A stretch of 64,000 nucleotides of DNA from Ruminococcus sp. Its GTDB lineage: Bacteria > Bacillota > Clostridia > Oscillospirales > Ruminococcaceae. The notes beneath the pieces were generated by a model. The model was not told where the DNA came from. It saw only the letters and a list, made by a program, of their open reading frames with translations, and did not search any database. Shown here piece after piece: positions 52,896 to 62,474 of the stretch. The stretch spans positions 17,353-81,352 of the forward strand of contig JAHABC010000009.1 of assembly GCA_018376535.1 (NCBI GenBank). The letters are read 5' to 3'. A program made the position numbers and the translations under genes. Positions within the stretch are counted from its first letter, which is position 1. Each line of letters opens with the position of its first letter.

Positions 52896-53125
52896 ATCTT
52901 AAAGATAAACACGTTGACTGAGAAAAGTAGTCTTAGATTTAATTGGGTTAGAGAAAAGTATCTAGGCTGAAAGTACTTGCGATTAATCTATTATGAAGTT
53001 CCCTCACGAGTGGTATGGCTGAACGATGCTATTTTTAGTAGGCTGTAACGTAAAATCTGCGTTAAAGATGCGGAAGTGTTGGCTTCTTTAAAATGGGTGG
53101 TAATAAATCAAGATTGCTATATAAT
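52896..53125 (+). promoter_or_regulatory. T-box leader of pheST
   Basis: Stem I base GACTGAGAAAAGTAGTC (52915-52931), AGAAAAGTA-type elements, and the T-box core AATGGGTGGTAATAAATC (53092-53109) upstream of a terminator and pheS. It should sense uncharged tRNA-Phe. The T-box core departs from the usual GGGTGGTACCGCG after GGTA. Confidence 0.87.
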
Positions 53126-53159
53126 GTCTTGACCTGTTTTAATAGGTCAAGACTTTTTA
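53126..53159 (+). terminator. Regulated terminator of the pheST T-box
   Basis: GTCTTGACCT (53126-53135) pairs with AGGTCAAGAC (53144-53153), then TTTTTAT. Confidence 0.87.
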
Positions 53160-53190
53160 TTTACTATAATATATTTTAGGAGGTTTTTTC

Positions 53191-54210
53191 GTGAAACAAC
53201 AGTTAGAAAACATCGAAAAGGTTGCTAAACAAGAACTATCCGAGTGTAGTTCAATAAAGGCTTTAGATGATTTAAGAGTTAAATATTTGGGTAAAAAAGG
53301 CGAATTAAAAACTATATTAAATCAGATGGGCAAACTTGCTCCAGAAGAACGTAAAGAAATGGGACAGTTTGCTAATAGAGTAAAATCTGATATAGAAACT
53401 GCTTTAGCTGAAAAGTTAGAAACTTTAAAAGCTGAGGAGTTAGAAAATAAAATCAAAGCCGAGGAAATAGATATAACTCTACCTGGTAAAAAGATTGAAG
53501 TAGGTAAACTTCACCCACTAACTACCGTTATGAATGAAATTAAAGATATCTTTTTAGGTATGGGATTTTCTATTGCAGATGGTCCAGAAGTTGAGTACGA
53601 TTACTACAACTTTGAGGCTCTAAACTTACCTCCAGACCACCCTGCTAGAGATACTCAAGATACTTTCTATATTACTGATAATATCTTACTTAGAACACAA
53701 ACATCATCAGTACAAGTACACGTTATGGAAAATAAGAAACCACCTATTAGAATAATATCCCCTGGTAGAGTGTACCGTTCCGATGCCGTAGATGCTACAC
53801 ATTCACCACTATTCCATCAAATTGAGGGCTTAGTTGTGGACAAGGGCATAACTATGGGCGATTTAAAAGGTACTCTTGAAACTCTTATGAAGCGTCTATA
53901 TGGTGACGACTGTAAGATTCGTCTAAGACCTCATCACTTCCCATTTACAGAGCCATCTGCTGAAGTAGATGTTATGTGTTTTAACTGTCACGGTCAAGGT
54001 TGCAGAGTTTGTAAAAATGAGGGATATATCGAGTTGTTAGGTGCTGGTATGGTTCACCCTAAGGTATTGGAGAATTGTGGTATCGATAGTAGCGTATATT
54101 CGGGATTTGCTTTTGGTTTAGGTCTTGAACGTGTGGTTATGCGTAGATATAATATCAACGATATGCGTATGCTTTACGAAAATGATATGCGTTTCTTAAA
54201 ACAATTCTAA
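53191..54210 (+). CDS. pheS: Phenylalanyl-tRNA synthetase alpha subunit
   Basis: Catalytic subunit of the (alpha-beta)2 class II synthetase, 339 residues, GTG start behind AGGAGG. N-terminal coiled coil (1-90, LDDLRVKYLGKKGELKTIL), then class II motifs: HPLTTVMNEI, DGPEVEYDYYNFEALNLPPDHPARD, RTQTSSVQVHVM, RVYRSDAVDATHSPLFHQIEGLVVD split over motif 2, and motif 3 GFAFGLGLERVVMRRY. Confidence 0.97.
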   Translation: MKQQLENIEKVAKQELSECSSIKALDDLRVKYLGKKGELKTILNQMGKLAPEERKEMGQFANRVKSDIETALAEKLETLKAEELENKIKAEEIDITLPGKKIEVGKLHPLTTVMNEIKDIFLGMGFSIADGPEVEYDYYNFEALNLPPDHPARDTQDTFYITDNILLRTQTSSVQVHVMENKKPPIRIISPGRVYRSDAVDATHSPLFHQIEGLVVDKGITMGDLKGTLETLMKRLYGDDCKIRLRPHHFPFTEPSAEVDVMCFNCHGQGCRVCKNEGYIELLGAGMVHPKVLENCGIDSSVYSGFAFGLGLERVVMRRYNINDMRMLYENDMRFLKQF

Positions 54211-54228
54211 TAAGGAGGATTTTTTATC

Positions 54229-56658
54229 ATGAATTTATCAATGAAGTGGCTATCCGACTTTGTAGACCTTGGCAATAGAACTACTAAAGATTTCGTTAAT
54301 GGCATGACTTTAAGTGGTTCTAAGGTTGAATGTTATGAAGTTGAGGGTGCAGATATAACTAATGTAGTAGTAGGCAAAATCTTAGAAAAAAATCAACATG
54401 AAAACGCAGAACGTCTATTTGTGTGTAGTGTGGATATCGGCAAAGATGAACCTATTCAAATAGTAACTAACGCTAAGAATGTTCAAGTTGGCGATTTAGT
54501 CCCAGTTGCTCTTGATGGTGCTACTGTTTTCGATGAGGGCAAACCTTTAAAAATCAAAAAGGGCAAGGTTAGAGGCGTAGTAAGTGTGGGGATGTTCTGT
54601 GGTTTAGATACTCTAAAACTAACTACTCACGATTTCCCTTATGCTGATAAAGAGGGCGTTTTGGTAATCAAGGAAGATTGTCAAGTTGGTGATGACATTC
54701 ACTCAGCACTTGGATTAAATGATACTTCTGTAGAGTTTGAAATTACTTCCAACCGTCCAGATTGCTTATCTGTTATAGGTTTAGCTCGTGAAACTTCTGC
54801 AACTTTTGATATTCCTTTTAACGTTCCAGAACCTACTTTCAAGGGCGTTGATGGAAATATTACAGATGATTTAAAGGTATCTGTAATAAATAAAGATATC
54901 TGTAAAAGATATTGTGCTGGTATAGTTAAGAACGTTAAGATAGAACCATCTCCACGTTGGTTAAGAGAAAGACTTCGTGCAAGTGGAATAAGACCTATCA
55001 ACAACTTTGTAGATATCACTAACTATGTAATGTTGGAATATGGTCAACCTATGCACGCATTCGATTTCAAATACGTTGAGGGTGGAGAAATAAACATTAG
55101 AAACGCTCAAGATGGCGAAAAGATTGTAACTCTTGATGGTGTTGAAAGAACTCTAACAAGTAGTATGTTAGTAATCGCAGATAGCAAAAAACCTATCGCA
55201 GTAGCTGGTGTTATGGGTGGCGAATATAGTGGTATCATGGACGGTACTGTTACAGATTTACCTCTAACTGAAACTGTAGTGTTTGAAAGTGCAGTATTTG
55301 ACCCTATATCTGTTAGACGTACTGCTAAGGCTCTTGGTATGAGAACAGACTCCTCTGCACGTTTTGAAAAAGGTCTTGACCAACAGGCTACCATGAAGGC
55401 TCTAAAGAGAGCGTTCCAACTAGTTGAAGAACTCGGTGCAGGTGAGGTAGTAAGTACTACTATCGATATCGACAATACAGATAAAACTCCTAATACCGTT
55501 GAATTTTCATCTGAATGGATTAATAACTTCTTAGGCACAGACATCTCTGAATGTGATATGATTAAGTATCTAAACTCACTAGGATTTGAAGTTAAAGATG
55601 GTTTAGTATACGCTCCAACCTTTAGAGTAGATATCGAACGTCCTTGTGATATAGCAGAGGAAGTTGCTCGTATATATGGATACAATAATATTAAATCCAC
55701 AAACTTTAAGGGTGTAGCAGATGCTCAACTTACAGCAAGTCAAAAGTTTGAGAATAGCATAGCTAATACTATGGTATCCACTGGTTGTTATGAGATAGCT
55801 ACTTTTTCATTTATCAGTCCAAAGTATTTCGATAAGATACATCTACCACAAGATAGCAAGTTAAGAAATACTGTAACTATAACCAATCCACTAGGTGAAG
55901 ATACTTCCGTTATGAGAACTACTATAGTACCATCTATGATGGAAATACTATCTAAGAACTATAACAATAGAAACGCATCTGCAAAACTATTCGAGGTTGG
56001 TAATGAGTACATTCCAACTGAAAAGGATAAACTTCCTATTGAACCAAAGCGTCTAGCTATTGGTATGTACGGTAATGGTTGCGACTTCTTTGAACTTAAA
56101 GGTACTGTAGAGGTTCTTTTAGATACTATAGGCATTAAAGATGTAGAATATTCACGTCCTACAGAAGATTGCCCATTTGATGAAGTATCTGCGTTCCACC
56201 CAACTAGAACTGCAATAGTAAAGTCTGGTGATGTAGCTATAGGTATCATAGGTGAGATACACCCAAGTGTATCTGCTGAGTATGGTATCGATACTAAGGT
56301 ATACGTTGGTAAGTTCCTAGTTCCTGAAATGATGGAGTTAGCTATAACTGAAAAGAATTACAAACCATTACCAAAATATCCTGCAAGTACTAGAGATATT
56401 AGTCTAGTTTGTGATAAATCTCTACCTGCTGGAGATATTCAAAAGGCTATTATCGATGCTGTTGGTAAAACTCTTGAAACTGTAACTCTATTTGATATCT
56501 TTACTGACGAAACTAAGATTGGTGAAGGTAAAAAGAGTCTATCTTACTCAATAGTAATGCGTTCAGCTGAGGGAACTCTTACAGATGAACAAGTTGAGGC
56601 ATCTATGAAACGTGTATTGAAATCTTTATCCAAGATTGGTGCAGAACTTAGAATGTAG
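54229..56658 (+). CDS. pheT: Phenylalanyl-tRNA synthetase beta subunit
   Basis: The 809-residue partner of PheS: N-terminal EMAP/tRNA-binding-like domain (about 40-150), B3/B4 editing region, B5 domain, catalytic-like core (GNEYIPTE region) and C-terminal anticodon-binding FDX-ACB domain (KYPASTRDISLVCDK to the end). Follows pheS by 18 bases with AAGGAGG. Full length, no breaks seen. Confidence 0.97.
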   Translation: MNLSMKWLSDFVDLGNRTTKDFVNGMTLSGSKVECYEVEGADITNVVVGKILEKNQHENAERLFVCSVDIGKDEPIQIVTNAKNVQVGDLVPVALDGATVFDEGKPLKIKKGKVRGVVSVGMFCGLDTLKLTTHDFPYADKEGVLVIKEDCQVGDDIHSALGLNDTSVEFEITSNRPDCLSVIGLARETSATFDIPFNVPEPTFKGVDGNITDDLKVSVINKDICKRYCAGIVKNVKIEPSPRWLRERLRASGIRPINNFVDITNYVMLEYGQPMHAFDFKYVEGGEINIRNAQDGEKIVTLDGVERTLTSSMLVIADSKKPIAVAGVMGGEYSGIMDGTVTDLPLTETVVFESAVFDPISVRRTAKALGMRTDSSARFEKGLDQQATMKALKRAFQLVEELGAGEVVSTTIDIDNTDKTPNTVEFSSEWINNFLGTDISECDMIKYLNSLGFEVKDGLVYAPTFRVDIERPCDIAEEVARIYGYNNIKSTNFKGVADAQLTASQKFENSIANTMVSTGCYEIATFSFISPKYFDKIHLPQDSKLRNTVTITNPLGEDTSVMRTTIVPSMMEILSKNYNNRNASAKLFEVGNEYIPTEKDKLPIEPKRLAIGMYGNGCDFFELKGTVEVLLDTIGIKDVEYSRPTEDCPFDEVSAFHPTRTAIVKSGDVAIGIIGEIHPSVSAEYGIDTKVYVGKFLVPEMMELAITEKNYKPLPKYPASTRDISLVCDKSLPAGDIQKAIIDAVGKTLETVTLFDIFTDETKIGEGKKSLSYSIVMRSAEGTLTDEQVEASMKRVLKSLSKIGAELRM

Positions 56659-56671
56659 TTAATATTAATAT

Positions 56672-56700
56672 TTGACAAAATCCCCTAATGATAATATAAT
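56672..56700 (+). promoter_or_regulatory. Promoter of the CLC gene with overlapping palindrome
   Basis: TTGACA (56672-56677), 17 bases, TATAAT (56695-56700). The perfect 11-bp inverted repeat TCCCCTAATGA (56681-56691) and TCATTAGGGGA (56700-56710) spans the spacer and -10 box, a repressor-like site; read as RNA from pheT it could also act as a terminator hairpin. Confidence 0.75.
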
Positions 56701-56722
56701 CATTAGGGGAGGTTTTTATATA

Positions 56723-57994
56723 ATGAATAAGTACATATATCATAGTTATAAAGATTTAAAAAGAACTCATATACCTGCATTGAAATCTTTTGTAAAGTGG
56801 ACTTTGATATCTATATTGATAGGTATAGTAGTAGGTTTAATAGGTTCGGCATTTAACTATAGTATTAAAGAAGTAAGTAGCATAAGAGAAAGATATCCAA
56901 TAATAATAATGTTCATGGCGTTTGGTGGAGTTGCTATAACTTGGATATATCAAATATTGGGATTGCCTCATGATAGAGGTACTAATATGGTTCTTACTGC
57001 CGTCCGTGATGGTAAAAATTTAACTCTAAAGAATATGGTGTGTATATTTGTAGGAACTGTCATAACGCATCTATTTGGAGGTTCGTCTGGACGTGAGGGT
57101 GCAGGCTTACAGATTGGTGGAAGTATAGCATCTAGTATAGGAACGGCGTTTAAAATGAATAAATCCGATGAGCGTATAATAACCATGTGTGGCATGAGTG
57201 CAGGATTTTCAGCGTTGTTTGGAACTCCAGTTACGGCAGGTTTCTTTGCTATGGAAGTAATTAGTATAGGAATATTACACTATTCGGCGATAGTTCCGTG
57301 CATGATAGCATCTACTATTAGTATGTTAATATCGTCTAAACTTGGTGGAGAACGTGTATTCTATGATGTTATATTTCCGAACGTATCGGCTGTACCGATG
57401 TTGCAAACTTTAGGATTATCTTTTATGTGTGCGTTTGTTAGTATACTATTTTGCATAGCAATGCACGAAATTCTAGCCTTGTATAGAAAATATTTAGTAA
57501 ATCACTACGCAAGAGCCATAGTAGGAGGTATATTGGTAAGTCTATTAACCATAGTAGTAGGTACTACCGACTACAATGGTACAGGTATGAATATAATATC
57601 TAGATGTTTTACTCAAGATGTTCCATTTTATATGTTTATAGTCAAGATAATCTTTACCGCCGTAACGTTGTGTGCAGGATACAAAGGTGGCGAAATAGTT
57701 CCAACGTTCTTTGTAGGAGCTACATTTGGAAACTTTTTCGGTTCGTTGTTGGGTATGAGTAACTCTTTTGGTTCGGCAATAGGCTTGATTGCCGTATTTT
57801 GTGGAGTTACTAACTGTCCATTGACATCAATGTTTTTATCTGTTGAGATTTTTGGAAGTCAAGGCATAGTATACTTTGGAATAGCTTGTGCAGTATCTTA
57901 CTTGTTATCAGGATATACTGGCTTGTATAACGCTCAAAAGATAGTATACTCTAAAGTAGTTCCAAAGTTTATAGATAAGAAAGCTAATCAATAA
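56723..57994 (+). CDS. CLC-family anion channel/antiporter
   Basis: A 423-residue CLC protein with about 10 or more membrane helices. The helix-N-cap motif is GSSGREGAGLQIGGSIA (GREG, gating Glu present) and the later motif is KGGEIVPTFFVGATFG. The first selectivity motif GSGIP is replaced by DRGTNMVLTAVRDGKN, as in non-canonical CLCs that include fluoride exporters, so fluoride rather than chloride is possible. No fluoride riboswitch is seen upstream. ATG 56723 follows AGGGGAGG. Confidence 0.88.
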   Translation: MNKYIYHSYKDLKRTHIPALKSFVKWTLISILIGIVVGLIGSAFNYSIKEVSSIRERYPIIIMFMAFGGVAITWIYQILGLPHDRGTNMVLTAVRDGKNLTLKNMVCIFVGTVITHLFGGSSGREGAGLQIGGSIASSIGTAFKMNKSDERIITMCGMSAGFSALFGTPVTAGFFAMEVISIGILHYSAIVPCMIASTISMLISSKLGGERVFYDVIFPNVSAVPMLQTLGLSFMCAFVSILFCIAMHEILALYRKYLVNHYARAIVGGILVSLLTIVVGTTDYNGTGMNIISRCFTQDVPFYMFIVKIIFTAVTLCAGYKGGEIVPTFFVGATFGNFFGSLLGMSNSFGSAIGLIAVFCGVTNCPLTSMFLSVEIFGSQGIVYFGIACAVSYLLSGYTGLYNAQKIVYSKVVPKFIDKKANQ

Positions 57995-58037
57995 TGTTTC
58001 TTAAATGCAACTAAATTGATATTATCTCCTTCATGTG

Positions 58038-58057
58038 ATATACTAAACTTAGTATAT
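58038..58057. promoter_or_regulatory. Operator-like palindrome upstream of the HMA gene
   Basis: ATATACTAA and TTAGTATAT form a perfect 9-bp inverted repeat with a 2-base spacer, directly before the AAAGGAG site of the metal-binding gene; could be a metalloregulator site or a short hairpin. Confidence 0.5.
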
Positions 58058-58076
58058 ATCGAAAGGAGATTTTTTT

Positions 58077-58445
58077 ATGAATACATCTACAGCGATACTT
58101 TTATTGATAATAGTAGTTATAATAGTATTAGCTATTAAACCTAGTATAAAGCATCTAAAAGGTCAAGGAGGTTGTTGTGGTGGCGATGATACTCCTAAAC
58201 CTAAAAAGAAAAAGTTAGACGCTCCTATAGTTGCAACTAAGATTATATCCATTGATGGTATGCACTGCGATAACTGTAAAAATAGAGTAGAAAAAGCTAT
58301 CAACTCACTAGATGGTGCAGTGGCTAAAGTGAACCTATCCAAAAAGATTGCTACCATATCTATGAGTACTATAATTGATGATGATACTTTAAAATCGGTT
58401 ATTGAAAATTTGGACTTTAAAGTTACAGATATAAAGTCTGTTTAA
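58077..58445 (+). CDS. Membrane-anchored heavy-metal-associated (HMA) protein
   Basis: A 122-residue CopZ-like domain on a membrane anchor. Helix at 5-22 (AILLLIIVVIIVLAIKP), a linker with GGCCGGDD and a KPKKKKK stretch, then the HMA domain (about 55-122) with the metal site GMHCDNCKNRVEKAI. Likely binds Cu(I) or a similar metal at the membrane; no P-type ATPase is adjacent. The additional CC pair in the linker may also bind metal. Confidence 0.87.
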   Translation: MNTSTAILLLIIVVIIVLAIKPSIKHLKGQGGCCGGDDTPKPKKKKLDAPIVATKIISIDGMHCDNCKNRVEKAINSLDGAVAKVNLSKKIATISMSTIIDDDTLKSVIENLDFKVTDIKSV

Positions 58446-58541
58446 TTTCAGATTTTTGCTAATAGTTCGACTAAAAAACATTTGACTTTTAATCTGTATA
58501 TGTTATAATTATAATACACAACTTAGAAAGGAAGTTTTTTA

Positions 58542-59783
58542 GTGAGAGTAGAGTTTACTAAAGAAATGCGTAAAGACTATCTAATATTAGCACCTAATAT
58601 GTTAGGCATTCACTTTGAATTGCTGAAACAAGTATTTTTAATAAATGGTTATAATTTTGATATACTCCTAAATGATGGACCTAATGTGGTAAATGCTGGT
58701 TTGGAACACGTTCACAATGATACTTGTTATCCTGCATTATTAGTAATAGGTCAATTAATAGATGCTTTAAATAGTGGTAAGTATGATGTCAATAAGGTTG
58801 CTTTAATGGTTCCTCAAACTGGAGGTGGTTGTAGAGCATCTAACTATATACATCTGCTTAGAAAGGCTCTTGAAAAGGCTGGATATTCTCAAGTACCTGT
58901 AATATCCTTGAACCTATCAGGACTTGAAAAAAATAGTGGCTTTAAGTTGACTTTTACCATGATTATGCAAGCTATGATGACTCTAGCTTATGGTGATTTA
59001 ATGATGTGTTTAGATAATCAAATTAAGCCTTATGAGATAGAAGTAGGTTCTAGTAGAAAAGTTATCGATAAGTGGGTTCCCGAACTTGCAAATCAATTTA
59101 AGAATGGTAAAGGGTTCTCAAAGGGCGACTTTGCTAAGAATACTAAACTTATGGTTCAAGACTTCGCTAAGATTAAGTTAGATAAGACTATCAAAAAGAC
59201 TAAGGTTGGCATAGTTGGGGAGATATATGCTAAGTATTCTAAATTAGCGAATAACCACCTAGAGGAGTTCTTGTTTAGTCAAGGTTGCGAAGTTAATGTA
59301 CCTGGAATAGTTCCGTTTATGCTATTTAAGATAGATAATCGTCGTGATGATGTTATATTATACGATGGAAATAAACTTAAAAAGGCAGTGGCAACTATTC
59401 TTTTTGATTATGTTGAAAGCGTTGAAACTATTATGATAAAATCTATTGAAGATGCTAAGTGTTTCAACTTACCTACTTCGTATAAGCACATTAGAAGTCT
59501 TGTAGATGGCGTTATCGGTTATGGTAACAAGATGGGTGAAGGTTGGTTCTTAGTCGCTGAAATGATGGAACTCGCTGAAAGTGGATACGGTAATATAGTA
59601 TGTTGTCAACCGTTTGGTTGTTTACCAAATCATATAGTGGGCAAGGGAATGACTAGAACTATTAAGAAGATATATCCAAATGCGAACATAGTTCCTATAG
59701 ACTATGACCCTGGAGCTACTAAAGTAAATCAAGAAAATAGAATTAAACTAATGTTATCTAATGCGAACTACGGAAATAATTAG
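58542..59783 (+). CDS. 2-hydroxyacyl-CoA dehydratase-related protein (DUF2229/HgdB-like)
   Basis: A 413-residue protein with HVHNDTCYPALLVIGQL, GGGCRASNYIHLLRKAL and GNIVCCQPFGCLPNHIVGKG, giving several conserved Cys that could hold a [4Fe-4S] cluster as in HgdB/FldB. It corresponds to the C-terminal part of the very large (about 1400-residue) activase-dehydratase fusion proteins common in Clostridia; here it stands alone, with GTG start and AAAGGAAG. The reaction is unknown; no activase lies next to it. Confidence 0.82.
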   Translation: MRVEFTKEMRKDYLILAPNMLGIHFELLKQVFLINGYNFDILLNDGPNVVNAGLEHVHNDTCYPALLVIGQLIDALNSGKYDVNKVALMVPQTGGGCRASNYIHLLRKALEKAGYSQVPVISLNLSGLEKNSGFKLTFTMIMQAMMTLAYGDLMMCLDNQIKPYEIEVGSSRKVIDKWVPELANQFKNGKGFSKGDFAKNTKLMVQDFAKIKLDKTIKKTKVGIVGEIYAKYSKLANNHLEEFLFSQGCEVNVPGIVPFMLFKIDNRRDDVILYDGNKLKKAVATILFDYVESVETIMIKSIEDAKCFNLPTSYKHIRSLVDGVIGYGNKMGEGWFLVAEMMELAESGYGNIVCCQPFGCLPNHIVGKGMTRTIKKIYPNANIVPIDYDPGATKVNQENRIKLMLSNANYGNN

Positions 59784-59787
59784 ATAT

Positions 59788-59824
59788 ATAAAAGGGATAT
59801 CTAAAGTTTAGATATCCCTTTTAA
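59788..59824. terminator. Bidirectional terminator
   Basis: AAAGGGATATCTAAA pairs with TTTAGATATCCCTTT between convergent genes, with A and T runs outside. Confidence 0.85.
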
Positions 59825-59825
59825 T

Positions 59826-60419
59826 CTATGTAGTAGATGTTTCTTCTATAGTTTCTGTTGTAGAAGTATCTTGAGTGTTAGTATTATCTTCAAGATTTTG
59901 TATAGTAGTAACATCGGAGAAAGTTATTATTAAGTTTAAATTTTTCATTTCGAACATAGCAATATCGCCAGAGTCCTCTTTTAGAGTTAGTACATAGTCG
60001 CCACAATCGGTAGAACCCTTGAACGTTAGAAATCCCTCACTAGAGGAGCACTCTTTTTGTTCAGCACTAGCGATTTCGTCGACAGCGTTAGCAAGACATA
60101 AAAGCATCGAATTTATTGGAACGGCATTTTTAGGCATGGAAAATGATAATCCTTTATATGATGCCTCAGAGTTTACACCATCGAACGTTAGCATAACTCC
60201 CGATAGCGTGGTAGGTTCGGAAAATTCGATTTTCCAACTTTCAGGGGCATATCGTGATAGTGTTCCGATAGCGTTTAAATCATCGGCAGTTATATTTGCC
60301 ATGCAAGTGAACGGTTTAGAAAATATATCTTTAGTAGATACCGTTTCATTAGAACCCTTAGCACAAGATGTCAATAACAACAACGTTAAAGAAGTCAAAA
60401 TACATACACACTTTTTCAT
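59826..60419 (-). CDS. Putative lipoprotein
   Basis: A 197-residue exported lipoprotein: signal peptide with lipobox LLTSCAK, mature N-terminal Cys at 19. The rest is beta-rich with FTCMANITADDLNAIGTLSRY and WKIEFSEPTTLSGVMLTFDG, and a Thr/Glu-rich tail (TSTTETIEETSTT). Similar small lipoproteins occur in Ruminococcaceae; function unknown. Ribosome binding site AGGGAGA. Confidence 0.75.
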   Translation of the reverse strand: MKKCVCILTSLTLLLLTSCAKGSNETVSTKDIFSKPFTCMANITADDLNAIGTLSRYAPESWKIEFSEPTTLSGVMLTFDGVNSEASYKGLSFSMPKNAVPINSMLLCLANAVDEIASAEQKECSSSEGFLTFKGSTDCGDYVLTLKEDSGDIAMFEMKNLNLIITFSDVTTIQNLEDNTNTQDTSTTETIEETSTT

Positions 60420-60473
60420 AGAAAAATATCTCCCTAAGAATAGATTTTATTATTTATACTGCCTTTTAAGTTA

Positions 60474-61946
60474 CTACTTATTATCTATAGATTTAATTAC
60501 ATTTGGAATTTCATTGATTACATCTGTAGGTAGCATGGAGTACACTGATAACTTCTTAGCACAATTTAAGCCACTTTGAGAATGTATGTATACAGAAAGT
60601 TTACAAGCATCTATTAAAGGAACTCCTTGTGCTACAAATGATGACACTATACCTGCAAGGACATCACCACTACCACCCTTTGACATTCCAGAGTTTGCTA
60701 CTGTATCGATAAATGTATGTTTTCCATCGGATACTATGGTATTAGCACCTTTTAGAATTACAACACAATTATACTGTTTAGCGAACTTAGTGGCCACATC
60801 TAAACGGTTAGATTGAACTTCATTTATCGATAGTTTAGTAAGTCTAGCCATTTCCAAGGGGTGTGGAGTAAGTATCACTTGTTTATTTTTAATAATATCT
60901 ATGCAGTTGGATAGTATATTTATACCATCGGCATCTATAATTAAAGGACACTCTGCGTTATTTACGACATATTTAAACAGTTCAACAGATTTTTCACAAG
61001 TTCCAAGACCACAACCTATTAAAACTCCAGTAGATTTTTGTAGTTCTTTAGATATATCATCAAAATTTCTATTTAGATATATAGGTTCGGGCATGGATAT
61101 AGGTAGTAAGTCATGATTTTCAGTGCATATAGTGAGTAATCCCACGCCACAACGCAACGCCGATTTACTAGCCATGATACACGCTCCGACCATATTCTTA
61201 GAACCTGTTATGTGAAGTAATCTACCAAACGAACCTTTATGTCCATAGTCCGAACGCTTTGGAAGTTCTATATTCGATAAGTCTAACATTTCTATGCTAT
61301 TTTCAATACAAGATATATAATGTTCATATGTGATACCTATATCAGCAATGCTTATGTTACCACAGAATGATTTAGCATCTTTGAATATCATGCCTAACTT
61401 TTTGAACGCAAAAGTTAAAGTTTCGTTAGCTTTAAGAGTTCCTGTAGATACTCTACCAGAGGTGCAATCTACACCACTAGGAATATCTACTGCAAGGACA
61501 TAAGCGTTATGTGGAGTTTTTAAGATATCTTGAATATCGTTAGAAATTTCTCCATGGAAACCAGTACCAAAGATACCATCACATATTAGAGTAGCATCTT
61601 GCATATTAGATTTTATACCATTATAATCGCTAATGATTGATATATTATTATCCATAGCATTAAACATCTTTTTAGATAGTTCAGTTTTAGGCAATCCACA
61701 TAGAAGTGCTATAATTATTCTATTGTAAGAATATTTTTCTAATAATATTTTACTAGCCACAAAGCAATCACCGGCGTTGTTACCGTTGCCACATAAGAAC
61801 AATATTCTATCACTAGAGGTAGTCTTTTTAGATATCTCATCAGCTAAGATATTACCAGCATTTAGCATTAACTGTTCGTAAGATATTCCATTGTGGTCAG
61901 CAGTAGCCTCAAGAAGTTTCATCTGTTTAGGTGTAACAATTTTCAT
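60474..61946 (-). CDS. nnr: Bifunctional NAD(P)H-hydrate epimerase/dehydratase
   Basis: A 490-residue fusion repairing damaged NAD(P)HX. N-terminal YjeF/NnrE epimerase (about 1-215: EATADHNGISYEQLMLNAG, LFLCGNGNNAGDCFVASKIL, DIPSGVDCTSG) and C-terminal NnrD ADP-dependent dehydratase (about 225-490: HKGSFGRLLHITGSKNMVGA, LTPHPLEMARL, GMSKGGSGDVLAGIVSSFVAQG). Domain order is the usual bacterial one. AAGGAGA before the ATG. Confidence 0.95.
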   Translation of the reverse strand: MKIVTPKQMKLLEATADHNGISYEQLMLNAGNILADEISKKTTSSDRILFLCGNGNNAGDCFVASKILLEKYSYNRIIIALLCGLPKTELSKKMFNAMDNNISIISDYNGIKSNMQDATLICDGIFGTGFHGEISNDIQDILKTPHNAYVLAVDIPSGVDCTSGRVSTGTLKANETLTFAFKKLGMIFKDAKSFCGNISIADIGITYEHYISCIENSIEMLDLSNIELPKRSDYGHKGSFGRLLHITGSKNMVGACIMASKSALRCGVGLLTICTENHDLLPISMPEPIYLNRNFDDISKELQKSTGVLIGCGLGTCEKSVELFKYVVNNAECPLIIDADGINILSNCIDIIKNKQVILTPHPLEMARLTKLSINEVQSNRLDVATKFAKQYNCVVILKGANTIVSDGKHTFIDTVANSGMSKGGSGDVLAGIVSSFVAQGVPLIDACKLSVYIHSQSGLNCAKKLSVYSMLPTDVINEIPNVIKSIDNK

Positions 61947-61958
61947 AGAGAAATCTCC

Positions 61959-62474
61959 TTAACTATTTTTTTTCAATCTAAGACCGTTTTTTAAATGAGG
62001 ATTGATACACTCTCTAAATTGACTATTTGGAGTGAAAATCAATCTAGTTTTGCCATAGGCATCATTATCGAAGTCAGCATACCAATCGTCTACGCCAGTG
62101 TTTTCTGATGCTAATACTAAAGTTAGATTGTCGTCATCTTGAACGTCATCGGTGAGTGGACCATATGCAGTAAAATCGGAAACTTTTACAGTAATCAATC
62201 TAGTACGTTTGCTTTTAGCGACAATCTTATCGATATCTATTTCACCATTAGTGATAATGTATTCATATTCTACATACTGTTTAGTGCCTAAGAAGTATCC
62301 AAGCCAAGCGATGCCACCAGCCAATACAAGACCAAATCCACCTAGCCAAGTGGGAAGTGTAAGAATTATAGTAATAAAAGCTAATATTATAGCCACGGCA
62401 TAAATCAAAAATTTTTTAGCGTTATCCTTGCTACTAGGATATTTATATACTAACTGTTCAGCAAAGGTATCCAT
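61959..62474 (-). CDS. DUF6106-type membrane protein
   Basis: A 171-residue protein with two adjacent membrane helices (FLIYAVAIILAFITIILTL and GFGLVLAGGIAWLGYFL, about 21-60) followed by a soluble PH-like region (YVEYEYIITNGEIDIDKIVAKSKRTRLITVKVSDF). Matches the short membrane plus PH-like proteins found in Ruminococcaceae (DUF6106, from memory). ATG 62474 follows GGAGA; a longer frame upstream is rejected. Precedes nnr by 12 bases, same strand. Confidence 0.7.
   Translation of the reverse strand: MDTFAEQLVYKYPSSKDNAKKFLIYAVAIILAFITIILTLPTWLGGFGLVLAGGIAWLGYFLGTKQYVEYEYIITNGEIDIDKIVAKSKRTRLITVKVSDFTAYGPLTDDVQDDDNLTLVLASENTGVDDWYADFDNDAYGKTRLIFTPNSQFRECINPHLKNGLRLKKNS

Noticed and set aside
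56659..56722. Fluoride riboswitch upstream of the CLC gene
   Set aside because: The gap is only 64 bases, occupied by a consensus promoter and palindrome; no fluoride aptamer motif is present.
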